DNA of 64,000 nt from Dactylonectria macrodidyma (lineage: Eukaryota > Ascomycota > Sordariomycetes > Hypocreales > Nectriaceae): assembly GCA_020744425.1 (NCBI GenBank), contig JAGMUV010000004.1, forward strand, positions 1,488,001 to 1,552,000. The letters run 5' to 3'. The notes under the pieces are model-generated. The model did no database searches, was not told where the DNA came from, and saw nothing but the letters and a program-made list of their open reading frames with translations. Both the position numbers and the translations under genes were made by a program. Below are positions 12,100 through 22,885 of the stretch, one piece after another. Position 1 is the stretch's first letter. Every line of letters begins with the position of its first letter.

Positions 12100-14010
12100 T
12101 TACGCATACCTCTTCTGTTAGAAAAAGGGTTGCTTTCTATCTTAGCCGCTACTTGAGCCTCAGCCTGATCCTCTTCTGCCTTGCTTTAATCTAGATATGC
12201 TATCATCTCCTCTTTAGTCCAGTCTTTAAAGCCTTTCTGCACTTTATATTACTTGCCTATCTGCTTTCAGTTAAGATACTACTTATAGCTTACTTTATTA
12301 TATTATTAAGGCAAACCTATTGCCTTCTGATACTATTAGTTAGTCTTAATGCTGCTATAAGGCTGCGCTTTATACTAAGCTTTTCTTACTTTAATATATC
12401 TTTAATAGATGGCCTGTGGGTTATTATATCTAAGTTCTGGCGCTAATACTACTGCTCTTATCTCTACTGCTGCTGCTTAGACTCTTACTGTCTGCCCTGC
12501 TGCTATGTGTACTGCTACTATCTGGTTAACCACTATACAGTCTGCAAATTCCTGAACTGTAGATATCTGGCTTGCTATTATATAGTCTGCTAATTCCTAG
12601 ACTGCTATTATCTAGTCTGCTGCTGTGTGGCCTGCTGCTATTAAACCTGCCTCTATCTGACCTGCTGCTGCCTGGACTGCTGTTGTCTCTGTGGCTGCTA
12701 GTGCTACTATTACTACTACTATCTCTTTAATTGTCTGTACTGCTGCTACTACTGCTGATCCTGATGACTAGAAGAGTTCTTTATATTGTAGAGAGCATAC
12801 TTTTAAAGTCATTATATGACTTAATGTATAACATTTGCTGCATTTAGGCTATGCTTTTAGCTATAGTATGGCTTTAACTGCTTTAAATGCACTAGGCTCT
12901 TGCCTTATGCTTATTATTAGCTGATTATGTCTCTGGTTAAGCTGCTTCAGGGCTGCTCTGGGCTCTAGTATTGGCTATGGTTAAGCTATATCTTGCTTTA
13001 AGCGCTAATAGAGATGAAAATGCTCTAGTAAAATGGCCTGCCCTTCCTCCTCGAGCTTCTTTAAGGTATAGACATATAGTAGTCTATATGAGGATATAAA
13101 GGCCTTAGTATAGGAAGCTTTAAGTAGCTTTAAAAGCAATTACTATTATTCTTATACTTTACGTAAGGCCTTGTGTAAGACCTAGCCCTATATTGCTTTA
13201 AATAATACTCTAGAGATATCTAGTAGTATTAATACTTACTGAGAAGCCTGTATATACTTTAGTTCTTTTAGTTAGTTAGTAATAGTAAGTCTTATAGCTT
13301 ACTAAGCATTAAAGAGGTCTAAGGTAGATATCTTAATATATGCTTTTATTAATAAATAGATCCTCTTAGCCTTAAGAGATTTATTAATATCTATCTTCTA
13401 TAATACTATAAGCTACCTGCCTTAAAGTAGCTATATTATTAAAGTATAAGTATTTATTAACCTATGCTTTAACGATCCTCTCTTTAAATAGGTTAAGCCA
13501 GGTTATTCTAATATATCTAACTACTTCTATATATTTCTTAGTATATTTATGCTTAAAGTCAGTCAGACGCTCCTAAAATACCGTTTTAGTTAGTAAGGCT
13601 ATAATTAAGTGCTAGAATGCGTAGAATTGATCCTATGTCTTTTCTCCCTAGCCTCCGTCAGCTAGAAAGACTGGCTAGTAATACTATAAGACTGCTTTAT
13701 TAATGTGCTAGATGTATAGTAGTCCCTTAGATAAAGGGAACCAAGTTATAGCAGTATTTATCGCTACTAGGCATCGGTCTATTAAGATAATAGAAGGAAG
13801 ATTGCGCTAATAGAGGGATTTGAGATTTTGTAAGGCTTATAAGTAGTCCTCTTCTATCTTTCTAGAGATAAATGCAAAGGTAATATAGAAAGAGCGCTTA
13901 TAAGTATTAACGCTAACTATATTAAGAAGTAGCATTCTGTACTTATTTATCTTATAAGTATAGTCTAATAGTAAGATATTGGGGTTATATTAAAAGTATG
14001 TAATAGAATC
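12100..14010 (-). pseudogene. RIP-degraded MULE transposase
   Basis: On the minus strand about 13990-13700, frames read LLLDYTYK, then RSFYITFAFISRK, EEDYL and LPSIILIDRCLVAINTAI, then HINKAVL. These match the order of the MULE transposase domain: the core DDE strand with TYKTN, the IGFAFL segment, the TDR..AL segment and the HINK.VL segment. The C-terminal end near 12230-12110 reads DWTKEEMIAYLD followed by SKAEEDQAEAQVAAKIESNP. Stops are mostly TAG/TAA in place of TGG or CAG, as RIP produces. A Gln/Ala-rich tract from CTG/CTA-type repeats lies at 12400-12760. Confidence 0.8.
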
Positions 14011-14675
14011 TGGATAGGCAAAGAAGATTACTATAAGCTGATTATTAAAATCTAACCAGACTTAGTACCAGAAGCCCTCCTCTTATAATTAGTTAACTAA
14101 TGCTTATATACTACTTTAGCCCTCTTATAGATCTCTTCTTATTACTATAATCTGATTATAAACATCTTATTAAGTTATAAGAGTATTAGAATTATTATAA
14201 AGATAGGTTCTAATTTCCTAAAGAGCAGTTCTAAAGGCCGTAAGACTTAAGATAACTCTAATATTATTCTTATTAAGCTAGCAATATACTGGATGTATAG
14301 ATAGGTCTTCACTTAGTAAGTGATTATATTAAGCGTATTCCTAGCTTGGTTAATAGCTTAGGACCTATAAAGTCCTATTTAGGGATTGTTTTATAAGTAC
14401 TAAGAACTTATAACCTATTCTATGGCTATATGTATAGCATTTCTGTTCGATTAATAGGCTTAGTAGAAGCTTATTTTGATTATATGTAAATATAACTTTA
14501 ACCCGGCTATTTAGAGTCTTAGAAGACTTTCCTATAGTAAATGCATAGCCTCTAGGCTTTGCTTAGGAATTGATAGCTATAAGAAGAGATTCTTATGAGT
14601 CGTATACACCCTCCTGCGGGAATACATCGTCAGGAAATATTGCTTGGGCTATAGCGGAAGTGTGTAGTTAGTAAC

Positions 14676-14784
14676 AGTAGCCCCTGAGAACTGCAGTTGT
14701 GTGTGTAGAAGGGGGGCGCGCAAATATTAGTCAGCAGGGCGCGCAAAATTAAATGCGCGCCCGGGCGCCTCTGTATTGGGCGCC
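14676..14784. repeat. right terminal inverted repeat of MULE
   Basis: Inverted partner of 11892-12000, followed by the second copy of TAGATGAGG at 14785-14793. Confidence 0.9.
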
Positions 14785-14930
14785 TAGATGAGGCGAAGCC
14801 TTAGCTAAGCAATTGGGATTTGCAGGAATCTGTTCCATTTAGCCTCTGATATTTCTCGCTGCTGACGACAAGGCTACATCCGCCATCCCGCTCCCCAGTG
14901 TCAAGAAATCAAGTCCATACTACCATCGCC

Positions 14931-15875
14931 ATGTATGACTCGCAGATGTCTTCTAGGGCAGGAATCGTGTCCCCCTTCTACGAACCTATCGAATCATCTC
15001 CTCCTAGCGCCGGTCCTGCGAAAATCATTGTCACGCCCCCAACGCCCATAGACGACCATGTTGGCATCACGGGCGATGATGAGGACACCCACAAGGAGGT
15101 CATTCAGCTCCATAACATAACTGAAGAAAAAGAGGTTTACGACTATAGAGAGGTTCTTGAGGAAAAACAGGTTTATGTCGATGACTCCAAAGAGGCCATT
15201 TGCCACCCTGCGTCAATGGGTGTAAATTCTCAGCACATCGATGAAGCCGAGGAAAAGATTCATCATCCAGAAGCCTGGCTCATCTCAGCTGAGAAGGAGG
15301 TCTTAGGACAACAGAATTGCCATATTCAGCCTATGGAATCCGGCAAGGTCGAGAAGGAGGCCTACGACCCCGACGAGGCAAAATCTCAACAACATGATCC
15401 AAATCAACCTTACGACGAGCTTCAACTGGGCGCGATGAATTCAGGACACTTAGTTGAAACTACAGACAGTGAGGCCAAGACTGCCAAGACTCAATCTTCC
15501 GTGGTTCAACGTCATTTCAACGCCATGAGTCAAGCAGTTGACAAGCGTAAGAAGGCTTTGACGACATTTACCACGCAGTCGAACACACGTCTCCGTGAAG
15601 GATACGCCCAAATAGAACAAAATGTCACAGATCGCAGCGTCGCTATGGAACAGGGAGCTAATGTTCGATGGAAACGTCTTGGCCAGGGTTTTAGTGAGCG
15701 GGTACAGCGTGTTGAGAAAGGCACAAGTAAGCGCTTCAATCGTTTGGAGAAAGGCTTCAATGACCAAGTCAATCGTGCCGAGAAGAGTGTTGATGATCGA
15801 GTTGCCTCTCTCAAGCAAAATATTGGCAGTGTTAAGGGGTTGGGCTCTACGAACACGAAAGGTCAACTGCAATGA
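14931..15875 (+). CDS. hypothetical protein with C-terminal tandem 11-residue amphipathic repeats
   Basis: A single-exon frame of 314 aa starts at the ATG in the good context GCCATGT at 14931. An in-frame GTG at 14898 lies upstream but is unlikely as a fungal start. The N-terminal ~190 residues are acidic and probably disordered (EEKEVYDYREVLEEKQVYVD). From about residue 235 there are at least six head-to-tail 11-residue units, for example RWKRLGQGFSE, RVQRVEKGTSK, RFNRLEKGFND and QVNRAEKSVDD (residues 246-289). Unbroken 11-mers form a long 3-11 helix with one apolar face, the design used by synucleins, perilipins and group-3 LEA proteins that bind membranes or lipid droplets. I do not recognise a named family. 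The function is inferred only from repeat geometry. It starts 137 bp beyond the MULE target duplication. Confidence 0.65.
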   Translation: MYDSQMSSRAGIVSPFYEPIESSPPSAGPAKIIVTPPTPIDDHVGITGDDEDTHKEVIQLHNITEEKEVYDYREVLEEKQVYVDDSKEAICHPASMGVNSQHIDEAEEKIHHPEAWLISAEKEVLGQQNCHIQPMESGKVEKEAYDPDEAKSQQHDPNQPYDELQLGAMNSGHLVETTDSEAKTAKTQSSVVQRHFNAMSQAVDKRKKALTTFTTQSNTRLREGYAQIEQNVTDRSVAMEQGANVRWKRLGQGFSERVQRVEKGTSKRFNRLEKGFNDQVNRAEKSVDDRVASLKQNIGSVKGLGSTNTKGQLQ

Positions 15876-17634
15876 CGGATTTTATGGGCGATCACTTTAG
15901 CATCGTATTGAGTTATCCATTGATAGCTTGGGTAATGTGAATAAGAGTTTGTTATCTGAGACGAATCTAGAAGTTGATGTCGTCCATGGTCCTGAGCTGC
16001 TGCTGCTTTAACCTGAGCTGTGGTGAGCCATGATGAGCTTGATGTGTGGGTCCCATTCTTGGACCCTGGCGAAAGTTGCTACTGACTAAAATAGAAATAA
16101 CCCTATAGGGACCCTTTTTAGGAATGCTTTTCTTGATTCCTGTTTCAGGCTTATAACTTGCTTGCTCTCTTAGGACTAAGAAGTTATAATAAATTGCTTA
16201 AAATTTTAGGTGTTAGTAGCATTTTAGTGTTATGGGCTCCAAAATAAGTAAATCTATTCGAACTATTTCTTATAGGTACTGATATTGCATGCAGAAGGGA
16301 TTAGACTGATTAACTGACTAGAGGTAAATGGCCCCTAATAGTAATTCTCTAACGAAGATTTATAATAAGCTCTAGATACCTAAACTGTAGAGGGCAGGAT
16401 ACGCAGAACAGGCAGACTGCTTATTAGCATCGGTCTACATGGTCCCTTAGCTGACCCCTTGATTGTAACACGCTATAGCAATGACTGGGCAGAATGAAGT
16501 GGGCCAGTGACCTCACGAAACCCAGCAGGGAATAACTCAAATGCAATTTCCAGGGATAGTAAGGCGTAGGGGAGAGGTAAGGGCGTCGGGATGAAGTTGC
16601 CGGCTTGGAATTCATAGGGGATCCTGAGCCAGCCAAATTTAATCATATGGGCACGGCAGACTGAGGAGGTGATAGCAACAAGACATTGGCTAGAACCGTC
16701 GGCGGGCATTGATGAGAGTGGAGTTCGCGCTGAGGCTGATGCATCTGGCCAAGCCGCGTGAATAGTGCCTCAGGAGGAACGCCTAACCAGGACGAGAAAG
16801 CATGAATTTGCCTTTCCAACTTGTCCAGTGATATTACCCTTGATGGCTTCGCATATCGCTTCCACCTTTAACTGGTTAAGCAACCAGGTTCTTATTTGTT
16901 TTAAGCTTGCAAGGTAGTTGTGTATTATTGCCTTCATCCCCTACTAATATCAGATGCCACGGCAGTTATATCGTCCCTTTACCTTTCTCGCGCCTTTCTG
17001 AAGCAGCTTCCGAAATTTGCGTTTCCTATCCCTAGCATACTAGCTGAGGCCTCGTAGTTCATAACGCCCCTTGCTAGGATGCAGAGTAAGGCATTAGCGT
17101 GAATCCTCCCTTGTGGTGGTCTTAGGGGAAAGTTGGCTTTATATTGCGTAAACAGACTCAAGCCCTTCTTTCTAGGTAGCTGAGGGAGGATGGTGAAGCG
17201 AGAAAATCTGTTGCCTGAGGCGGTCATGGCTCCATTTACTCCGTGGGCTAGCTTCACCAACTGTGGCTGCTAGATATATGCTGATCTTGTTAAATCGATG
17301 GACAAGGAGGAACTAGCATATTAGTTAGAGTGTAGCAGAAAATTCTTAGAGTCATACGTTCAACTACAACGACGCGCGAGTGATCTGCTCGTGCTGCCGG
17401 CGCAAAGCACCAGTCCATTTCTTCTACTGTAGGAAGGTACCGCCGCGCTGTTAGATGAGGCTCGCAGCCGCACTGACTGCAGCAATCGACCTCGCAATGG
17501 GCAGAGACTTTAATAAATTCGTTGAAACTATCCAGTATTTGGACGTAGCCTAGGGGGAGAGGTGCTCTTAATGGCCGGGCTGGCGACGTGATGACCATAA
17601 AGAGGCTTTAGAACAATACTCTAGATGCTCAGCA
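15876..17634. other. 1.8-kb intergenic stretch, no confident gene
   Basis: Several open frames of 70-102 codons overlap on the minus strand (for example at 16979-17260 and 17290-17598), but none shows a known motif or splice-linked partner. AT content rises at 16080-16400. Confidence 0.4.
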
Positions 17635-17748
17635 CTACGTGCCTGTTGCGGCTTTCTTGACTTCTTCCCCCGCTTCTTTTGTATCAGAGATGACTCTTTT
17701 GGCCGCGTTGACGGTTTCCTGGTGCTCTTCCGTTTTCGAGGCTTCCAT
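17635..17748 (-). CDS. possible 37-aa helical microprotein
   Basis: A short frame MEASKTEEHQETVNAAKRVI continues with SDTKEAGEEVKKAATGT and a stop. It is rich in Glu, Lys and Ala with spaced Val/Ile and would form a charged amphipathic helix, reminiscent of short LEA-like or stress-induced fungal microproteins. There is no upstream exon that I can join. It could equally be a chance frame or the last exon of a lost gene. Confidence 0.25.
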   Translation of the reverse strand: MEASKTEEHQETVNAAKRVISDTKEAGEEVKKAATGT

Positions 17749-18725
17749 GTTGGACTTCTAATCTGGCAAGACTCTTGAGGGGACCCGGATTAGGGGGTCG
17801 AAGCGAAATTTTCATACCACATGGGGCTGTTCATTACAGTAACTGTCCTAGGCGTCTCACCTTTTGTGAAGAACTCAGGGGCCCCATTCTGTCTCGTGAC
17901 AATTATTCGGCTCAGGAGTCTGATGTTGATCTCCAAGTTCATGTGGCCTGCACTTCAAGTCAAAAACCTCTTATAGGAACTCGATAAGGAGACAACCTAT
18001 GTGATCCCCATTGCCAGAGCCGACTGGGTTTAGATTGATTGAAATATCGTTCGAATGACTGGCGCAACACCCCTCGAGAGGTATGCATTCAGGTTTTGGG
18101 GTGGCTGTGTCCTCGCCCTCACTCCGCGCAATTGGCTTATTTTCATCAGACAGATAAAGGCCATCGCTGAGTATAGGAGAAGACATTGCTTGCAGGTACA
18201 AGATATAGAAGCGAGTCTCTTGGGAGGCAGAAGGATGGGATGAGCGGACACAATGGGGCGGAGGCATGAACTTATGCCTTCAGGCAAGAGGAAAGCCAGT
18301 CTTCCCGAAGTGTGGATTGTCTTTTTAAAGGCTGACAAGCTGATCAGTGGGGTTTCCGATGACTTCACAGCTGCTGAGGCTGGAGGTAAAGACAAGACAT
18401 GCTCTCACAAGGTCGAACAACGTGTCGAATAACAAAAGGCAAATCGGCACACTGGGTCAGCTCACTCATATATTTTTTGGGATACACACCTCGATAGATA
18501 TAGCAGGTAGACAATTGCAATGCGGCTAATGCCATGTGATATGGGAATCTGATGGCCTATATAAATATTCTAAAGGCCTGAGAATAGACTTCTCTTCCCA
18601 CGCTTCAGTCTGTATCTTTAACGGACGACACACATTCATTATCTTTCAGTCATTACCTTTCCTATTCATAGGCTGGTTCCTTTAGGTTTCATCGAGACAT
18701 TCACTGTTACACTATCACTGCGAAG
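17749..18725. other. intergenic with promoter features near 18.56 kb
   Basis: No gene is supported. The last ~170 bases have a TATA box and CT-rich tracts leading to the ATG at 18726. Confidence 0.4.
18558..18566 (+). promoter_or_regulatory. TATA box for small secreted protein gene
   Basis: TATATAAAT about 160 bp upstream of the ATG at 18726, followed by CT-rich sequence typical of fungal core promoters. Confidence 0.4.
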
Positions 18726-19031
18726 ATGAAAGCCCAAAGCATTCTCTCACTGGCCATAATTCCAGTCGCCGCGGCTGCGAAAATTCCCTGCTGCGTCAGG
18801 CCGCAAAGCTCGTCTCAGACCTTAGAGAAGGTCGAGGAATCCACTCGTTTGCTTGCAACTGTGCCCTCTGCTGCCGTTTCTTATTCCGCAACTTCGCTGG
18901 TGTATCAAGCTCAAGTTTCCACCCCTGTTTCACCCGAGCCAGCCATTGTGCTTGTGGGACCCGTGGTATCCGTAGTCAACCGACACAACCGAAGAATTTG
19001 TTTATCGATAGATAAGCAGCCTGGCATCTAA
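18726..19031 (+). CDS. putative small secreted protein (101 aa)
   Basis: The frame starts MKAQSILSLAIIPVAAAAK, a good secretory signal (Lys, apolar core, Ala-x-Ala end), followed by PCC and a Ser/Thr/Val-rich mature region. A TATA box and pyrimidine-rich leader precede it. There is no family resemblance. The last ~20 residues (NRHNRRICLSIDKQPGI) are basic and unlike the rest. An intron may begin within the frame and the real C-terminus may differ. It could be a degraded longer gene. Confidence 0.4.
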   Translation: MKAQSILSLAIIPVAAAAKIPCCVRPQSSSQTLEKVEESTRLLATVPSAAVSYSATSLVYQAQVSTPVSPEPAIVLVGPVVSVVNRHNRRICLSIDKQPGI

Positions 19032-20977
19032 TGATTGTTCAGGCAAGTATATATATGATTTCGCTTGAGTTTAAGTAACAAGTTGATATAGCAGAGTGTC
19101 GGAGCGGTTGAAATTTAAGTTACAGCATCTAAACTTGGTGTCAAAACATGGGGTTTCAAACTCGTTCCAGAGCCCCCCCTCCCAGATTCATCGAGCCTTT
19201 AAAATGTAAGAAGGCCACTGTTGGGCTGACAGATTGTAATCTGTCCGAGCAGTCGGAACGACAGTCAGTCATGCTGCTACTACCTTTGGAAAGGCAAGAA
19301 CGGAATGGATATGAAGGAACAATAAGGCTTGATTTAGTTGCTGCTATATCATTTTAGACGATGGATTAGAAATAGCAATTGCTACCACTTATTAGAGCCG
19401 GAGGTAGCTATCTCTGTGTTGCTAATCTGTATTATATGTGCTAAGGGCTTATTTACAGAAAAATTCAACCTTTCTCTTTCTATCTAAGGAGGGCATATAG
19501 TGATTGACTACTGTCGTTGGTGAAGACCGCACTGAATCACAAGGCCTTATTATCAAAACACAAGCAATACGTGATCTAGCACGGTGTCAGCCACGTGACT
19601 GGCGGCGAGACAGTCGTTCGGTCTGAGGTAAGGGTCTAATGCAATGGAGTGATGATAGTAACGTATCCCGTGAATCAGGAAGTTCTAATGGTCTGATCAC
19701 CCTGTCCAGCGAGGGAATTTCGGGCTAATTACCCGCCCGAGACTGGGTTGTGGCCTGAGGCATCGCCCGGCCCGGACATTCCGTCTGACACACGGATCGC
19801 TGCTAGTATGGCCTTTTCTTTCACTGGCGGAGCGCTTGATTAGCCCTCTCAGTCCTCCTGAGCCATCATCAGCTCTGCTCGTCTCCCGGACTGACAGAAG
19901 CCTATAAATACTTTTAGCATTTTAATATATCTATTTCTTTTATTAATAGGCGTAGAGGGTGAGATCGATAGAACTGGCGGGTAATGTAAATAACTGCAGC
20001 AGGCCAATGGCAATCTCTGAACTGTGTTGGAAGTGTAACGTAAAGCGGGTGACGAGAGAGGTGAGAACGGTCGTGCGCATAAGATCAAATTTACACTGGC
20101 TCGCTCTACTGCCGGTAGGGCTGAGGTCGTGCGCATAAGATCAAGTTTACACTGGCTCGCTCTACTGCCGGTAGGGCTGAGGTCGTGTGTGGGTGGCCTA
20201 TCCTCATTCCTGGCCATCCACCAGACACGTTCAATGGGGTTGTACCAAATAAGTAGCAAATCAATCAAGTCAGAGCTGGTGGCCAGGCCCCCCTGGAGAC
20301 GGATGAGTACTATGTACCATGGTCGCGTCATCTGCCAGGACTCGAACCCCTTCTGATTCCAGAGTACTTGGAGAACCCAACCGGACTAAGTGGCTTGCCC
20401 ACTTATTAGTCAGAACCTACGGGCAACTCAAACCACACGACATTCGGTGACCCGCCGTACAGGGGTGGTTTTCAGCTGGACCACGGCCAAGGATGATGGA
20501 GGCAGAGACAGGCCCTTGAGCGCGAGGCCAGGGCCTACTTACGGCCTGTAACTCGACAGAGCCCGACACCGACGGCGTCAGCAACATGGCGTCAGAGGCT
20601 GCCTTGCTGACGATGTACTATGTACTGTCCTTTCCATCCGCTTCTTCACTCTGGGGGCTGGAACTGGAACCGCAGCGGTAATCAACCAACCAATCCAGAT
20701 ACGCCACAACCTGGCGGCCGATGTAGGCCTCACCTCACGTGAGCCTTGTTGAGGTTGAGTCAGGCTGCGTTGTCGAGGTTTTTCGTTCTGGGCCGCCAAC
20801 CGACCATATTCTCCTCTGCTGCCTCGCTTCCCTTGTTTTGGCACTCAAACACAATCGCCACACTGAAGCAGGCACACCACACGTCTCGATCGATTCTATT
20901 TACCAACTTGTTCACTCTACCTTGCCACGACAATACGTCATTCCTCCGCCGTCACTGCCATCACCAACGAAGCTCCC
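19032..20977. other. 1.9-kb intergenic stretch with a tandem duplication
   Basis: No supported gene. Contains the 56-bp tandem repeat listed separately and a GC-rich promoter-like stretch (20400-20977) ahead of the 635-aa gene. Confidence 0.4.
20069..20180. repeat. 56-bp tandem duplication
   Basis: Two head-to-tail units start GGTCGTGCGCATAAGATCAA at 20069 and 20125. They differ at one base (AAATTT versus AAGTTT). A third unit starts at 20181 but diverges after GGTCGTG. Confidence 0.85.
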
Positions 20978-22885
20978 ATGCCCCACGGCCATCGACAACC
21001 CAGTCCACGACGAAACAGGCGGCGGCACAGCGCACACCGCGAGCGAAGCTGCAAGCGTATATTTAAAGAGAGATTCAAGGAGGAGGTGGAATATGACGTG
21101 TCGAAACCAAAGGCAAAGCGGAAAGCTACGGACTGGAAATTCGTCTTCGTCAAATTCGCCGCGCTCCAATGGAAGATTGGAGAACCACTGCCGGAACGGC
21201 CTTCGCGCAGTCACAAAGGCCGTCCCAAGCCCAACAGAGACCGCTTCCATCGTGAAAGGAGCCCAGAGCTGAGGGGACGTCATCGGCACCACCACGGATC
21301 TCGACGAGAGCTGAGAGATGCCTCATACCATCGATGGCCACATGGATCCTCCATCTCTACCCCCAGGCCCACGAGGCCCAAGTCGCCGCACTCCCAGGCA
21401 AGGCCCCATGCGCGACGCCTAACTCGTCTTCCCAAGGACGACGATGGCCATAGCCCCCTCACCCATGCCCCATCTGATTCGGAAGAAGAGTCGACCGCGA
21501 GTCTCCGCGGCCCTCAACCCCAACCACAAGGGGTTCCGACTACAGTCTTCAAGCATCCCTCCACCGATCCAGACAAAGATCGTGCTAAGGATCGTCCTGA
21601 TGTTCCACCCTCATTGCATGCCACATTGGATACGGACTTAAACGATACTGCACCTGACTCGGACGAAGATGACGCAGGGGATTCTTGTGATCCTCCTCCC
21701 TCTTCTCATAAGAAATCGAATTCAGACGAAGACGAAGGCAGTAATTTCAGGTCCAGTTCATCCGACTTGGATGGAGATGAAGAAGAAAATGTCCGCCAAG
21801 TTGCAATTCTTCCGCTCCAAGTTGTCAAGGTGGACCTCGGCGATACGCTCCCGAACTCGGAAGAGAATCGGGATGCTTCTCTCAGCTCCAGCCCGCCCGA
21901 CACGAGCGAAGAGGTGGAGAACATCCGCAATGCCGCAACCAGTCCACACCAAGTTGCGCACGTGGATCTCAGTAACACCAATTCCGACTCTGAAGAGTCT
22001 CAAGCCTCTTCCGACTCTGACGAGTCTGAAGATGAAGATCCGGTAACGGACCTCAGTGCACCGTCAGTTGACGCATCCCCTGAGGACGAGGGAGAGGTCG
22101 ACGACAGCCTTGACCAAGATGAGGGATATGCCATCACACCTCCCATCACGAGCCCGGAGAAGCTAGAAACAGCCTCTGCTATCGCCTCCATTGTCCTCCC
22201 TTCATCACAAGAGGATGTGATTCGGCCAGGAGCCTCCAAGGCAGAGTTCACAGCAAGCCACAACGCTTCTGGGACTGCGACTCCTGACCCGCAGCCGCAG
22301 CCTTCTTCCTTGACTAAGCCATCCTATTCGAAGGCTGTCCGCTCCATCAAGGGGCGCATTGATCTCTATCCGGGATTAATTGTCCGGAGAAACGTAGGGA
22401 ATGACGACCATCCGTATCTCATCACCCAGATAGATCCAGCTGTTGTGGCACATCTCTGCACATCTCGTCCCAGACTCCTGAAATTCACAAATCAATACAA
22501 GGAGAAGACAGAGACACATTTCTGCTACCTTGGGGGTAGAAAGGAAAAGTTTTTTCACACCAATGGCATTTCAAAGCCAGAAGTGGCCGAACTTGATATC
22601 ATAGGCAAACCAATGCCTTATAAGACTTACATCGAACTTGAGAAACGCGAGCCTTTTGACCCCAACGACTTTGTTCGGTTTGGGAATCAGAAGCGCGAGC
22701 TAACTCCTAAAAGTTTGGAGAAGTTTCGAGACCTGTACAATCTACATGGTTGCAAAAGAGTCCTCCTGGGAGCGTCCCCGCCGCGCAACCGGAAATACTC
22801 ATGGAAGAATCTTCGACCTGTCACACCAAGGCGTACAGCCCGCCGGCCTCCTCCTCGCTCCAAGCGTCGCCGCCAACGGAGATAG
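20978..22885 (+). CDS. hypothetical 635-aa protein, acidic repeat-rich middle, basic ends
   Basis: This is the longest uninterrupted frame in the window, with a start in good context (CCCATGC). The N-terminal ~200 residues are His/Arg/Pro-rich. Residues ~200-430 are Asp/Glu/Ser-rich with three degenerate copies of a ~60-residue unit. Each contains a D-L-x-D/N-T segment (DTDLNDTAPDSDED, VDLGDTLPNSEEN, VDLSNTNSDSEES) followed by an acidic Ser run. Residues ~455-600 look folded: KAVRSIKGRIDLYPGLIVRR, HPYLITQIDP, and KRELTPKSLEKFRDLYN. The extreme C-terminus is a strong nuclear-localisation-like cluster (RSKRRRQRR). I recognise no family. Alternating acidic and basic disordered blocks suggest a nuclear or chromatin-associated protein. 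Confidence 0.7.
   Translation: MPHGHRQPSPRRNRRRHSAHRERSCKRIFKERFKEEVEYDVSKPKAKRKATDWKFVFVKFAALQWKIGEPLPERPSRSHKGRPKPNRDRFHRERSPELRGRHRHHHGSRRELRDASYHRWPHGSSISTPRPTRPKSPHSQARPHARRLTRLPKDDDGHSPLTHAPSDSEEESTASLRGPQPQPQGVPTTVFKHPSTDPDKDRAKDRPDVPPSLHATLDTDLNDTAPDSDEDDAGDSCDPPPSSHKKSNSDEDEGSNFRSSSSDLDGDEEENVRQVAILPLQVVKVDLGDTLPNSEENRDASLSSSPPDTSEEVENIRNAATSPHQVAHVDLSNTNSDSEESQASSDSDESEDEDPVTDLSAPSVDASPEDEGEVDDSLDQDEGYAITPPITSPEKLETASAIASIVLPSSQEDVIRPGASKAEFTASHNASGTATPDPQPQPSSLTKPSYSKAVRSIKGRIDLYPGLIVRRNVGNDDHPYLITQIDPAVVAHLCTSRPRLLKFTNQYKEKTETHFCYLGGRKEKFFHTNGISKPEVAELDIIGKPMPYKTYIELEKREPFDPNDFVRFGNQKRELTPKSLEKFRDLYNLHGCKRVLLGASPPRNRKYSWKNLRPVTPRRTARRPPPRSKRRRQRR

Larger units (their letters stand above)
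11892..14784 (-). mobile_element. Mutator-like DNA transposon (MULE), 2893 bp, RIP-decayed interior
   Basis: The element starts GGCGCCCAATACAG and ends in the inverted copy CTGTATTGGGCGCC, flanked by the perfect 9-bp duplication TAGATGAGG. The inverted ends extend about 109 bp (11892-12000 and 14676-14784). They differ almost only by C/T transitions such as CACACA versus CATACA. A 9-bp duplication plus long inverted ends is the Mutator superfamily signature, and the minus-strand interior reads as a decayed MULE transposase. The outer ~100 bp stay GC-rich while the interior is extremely AT-rich, so RIP has spared the edges. It cannot encode a functional transposase. Confidence 0.9.

Noticed and set aside
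17290..17598. Cys-rich frames on both strands resembling a zinc finger
   Set aside because: Cys spacing fits no finger class and no splice partner was found.
20310..20400. tRNA-like minus-strand words (GGTTCGAGTCC with a D-arm-like CCGGTTGGG)
   Set aside because: T-stem pairs for only about three bases and no acceptor stem closes, so at most a tRNA relic.
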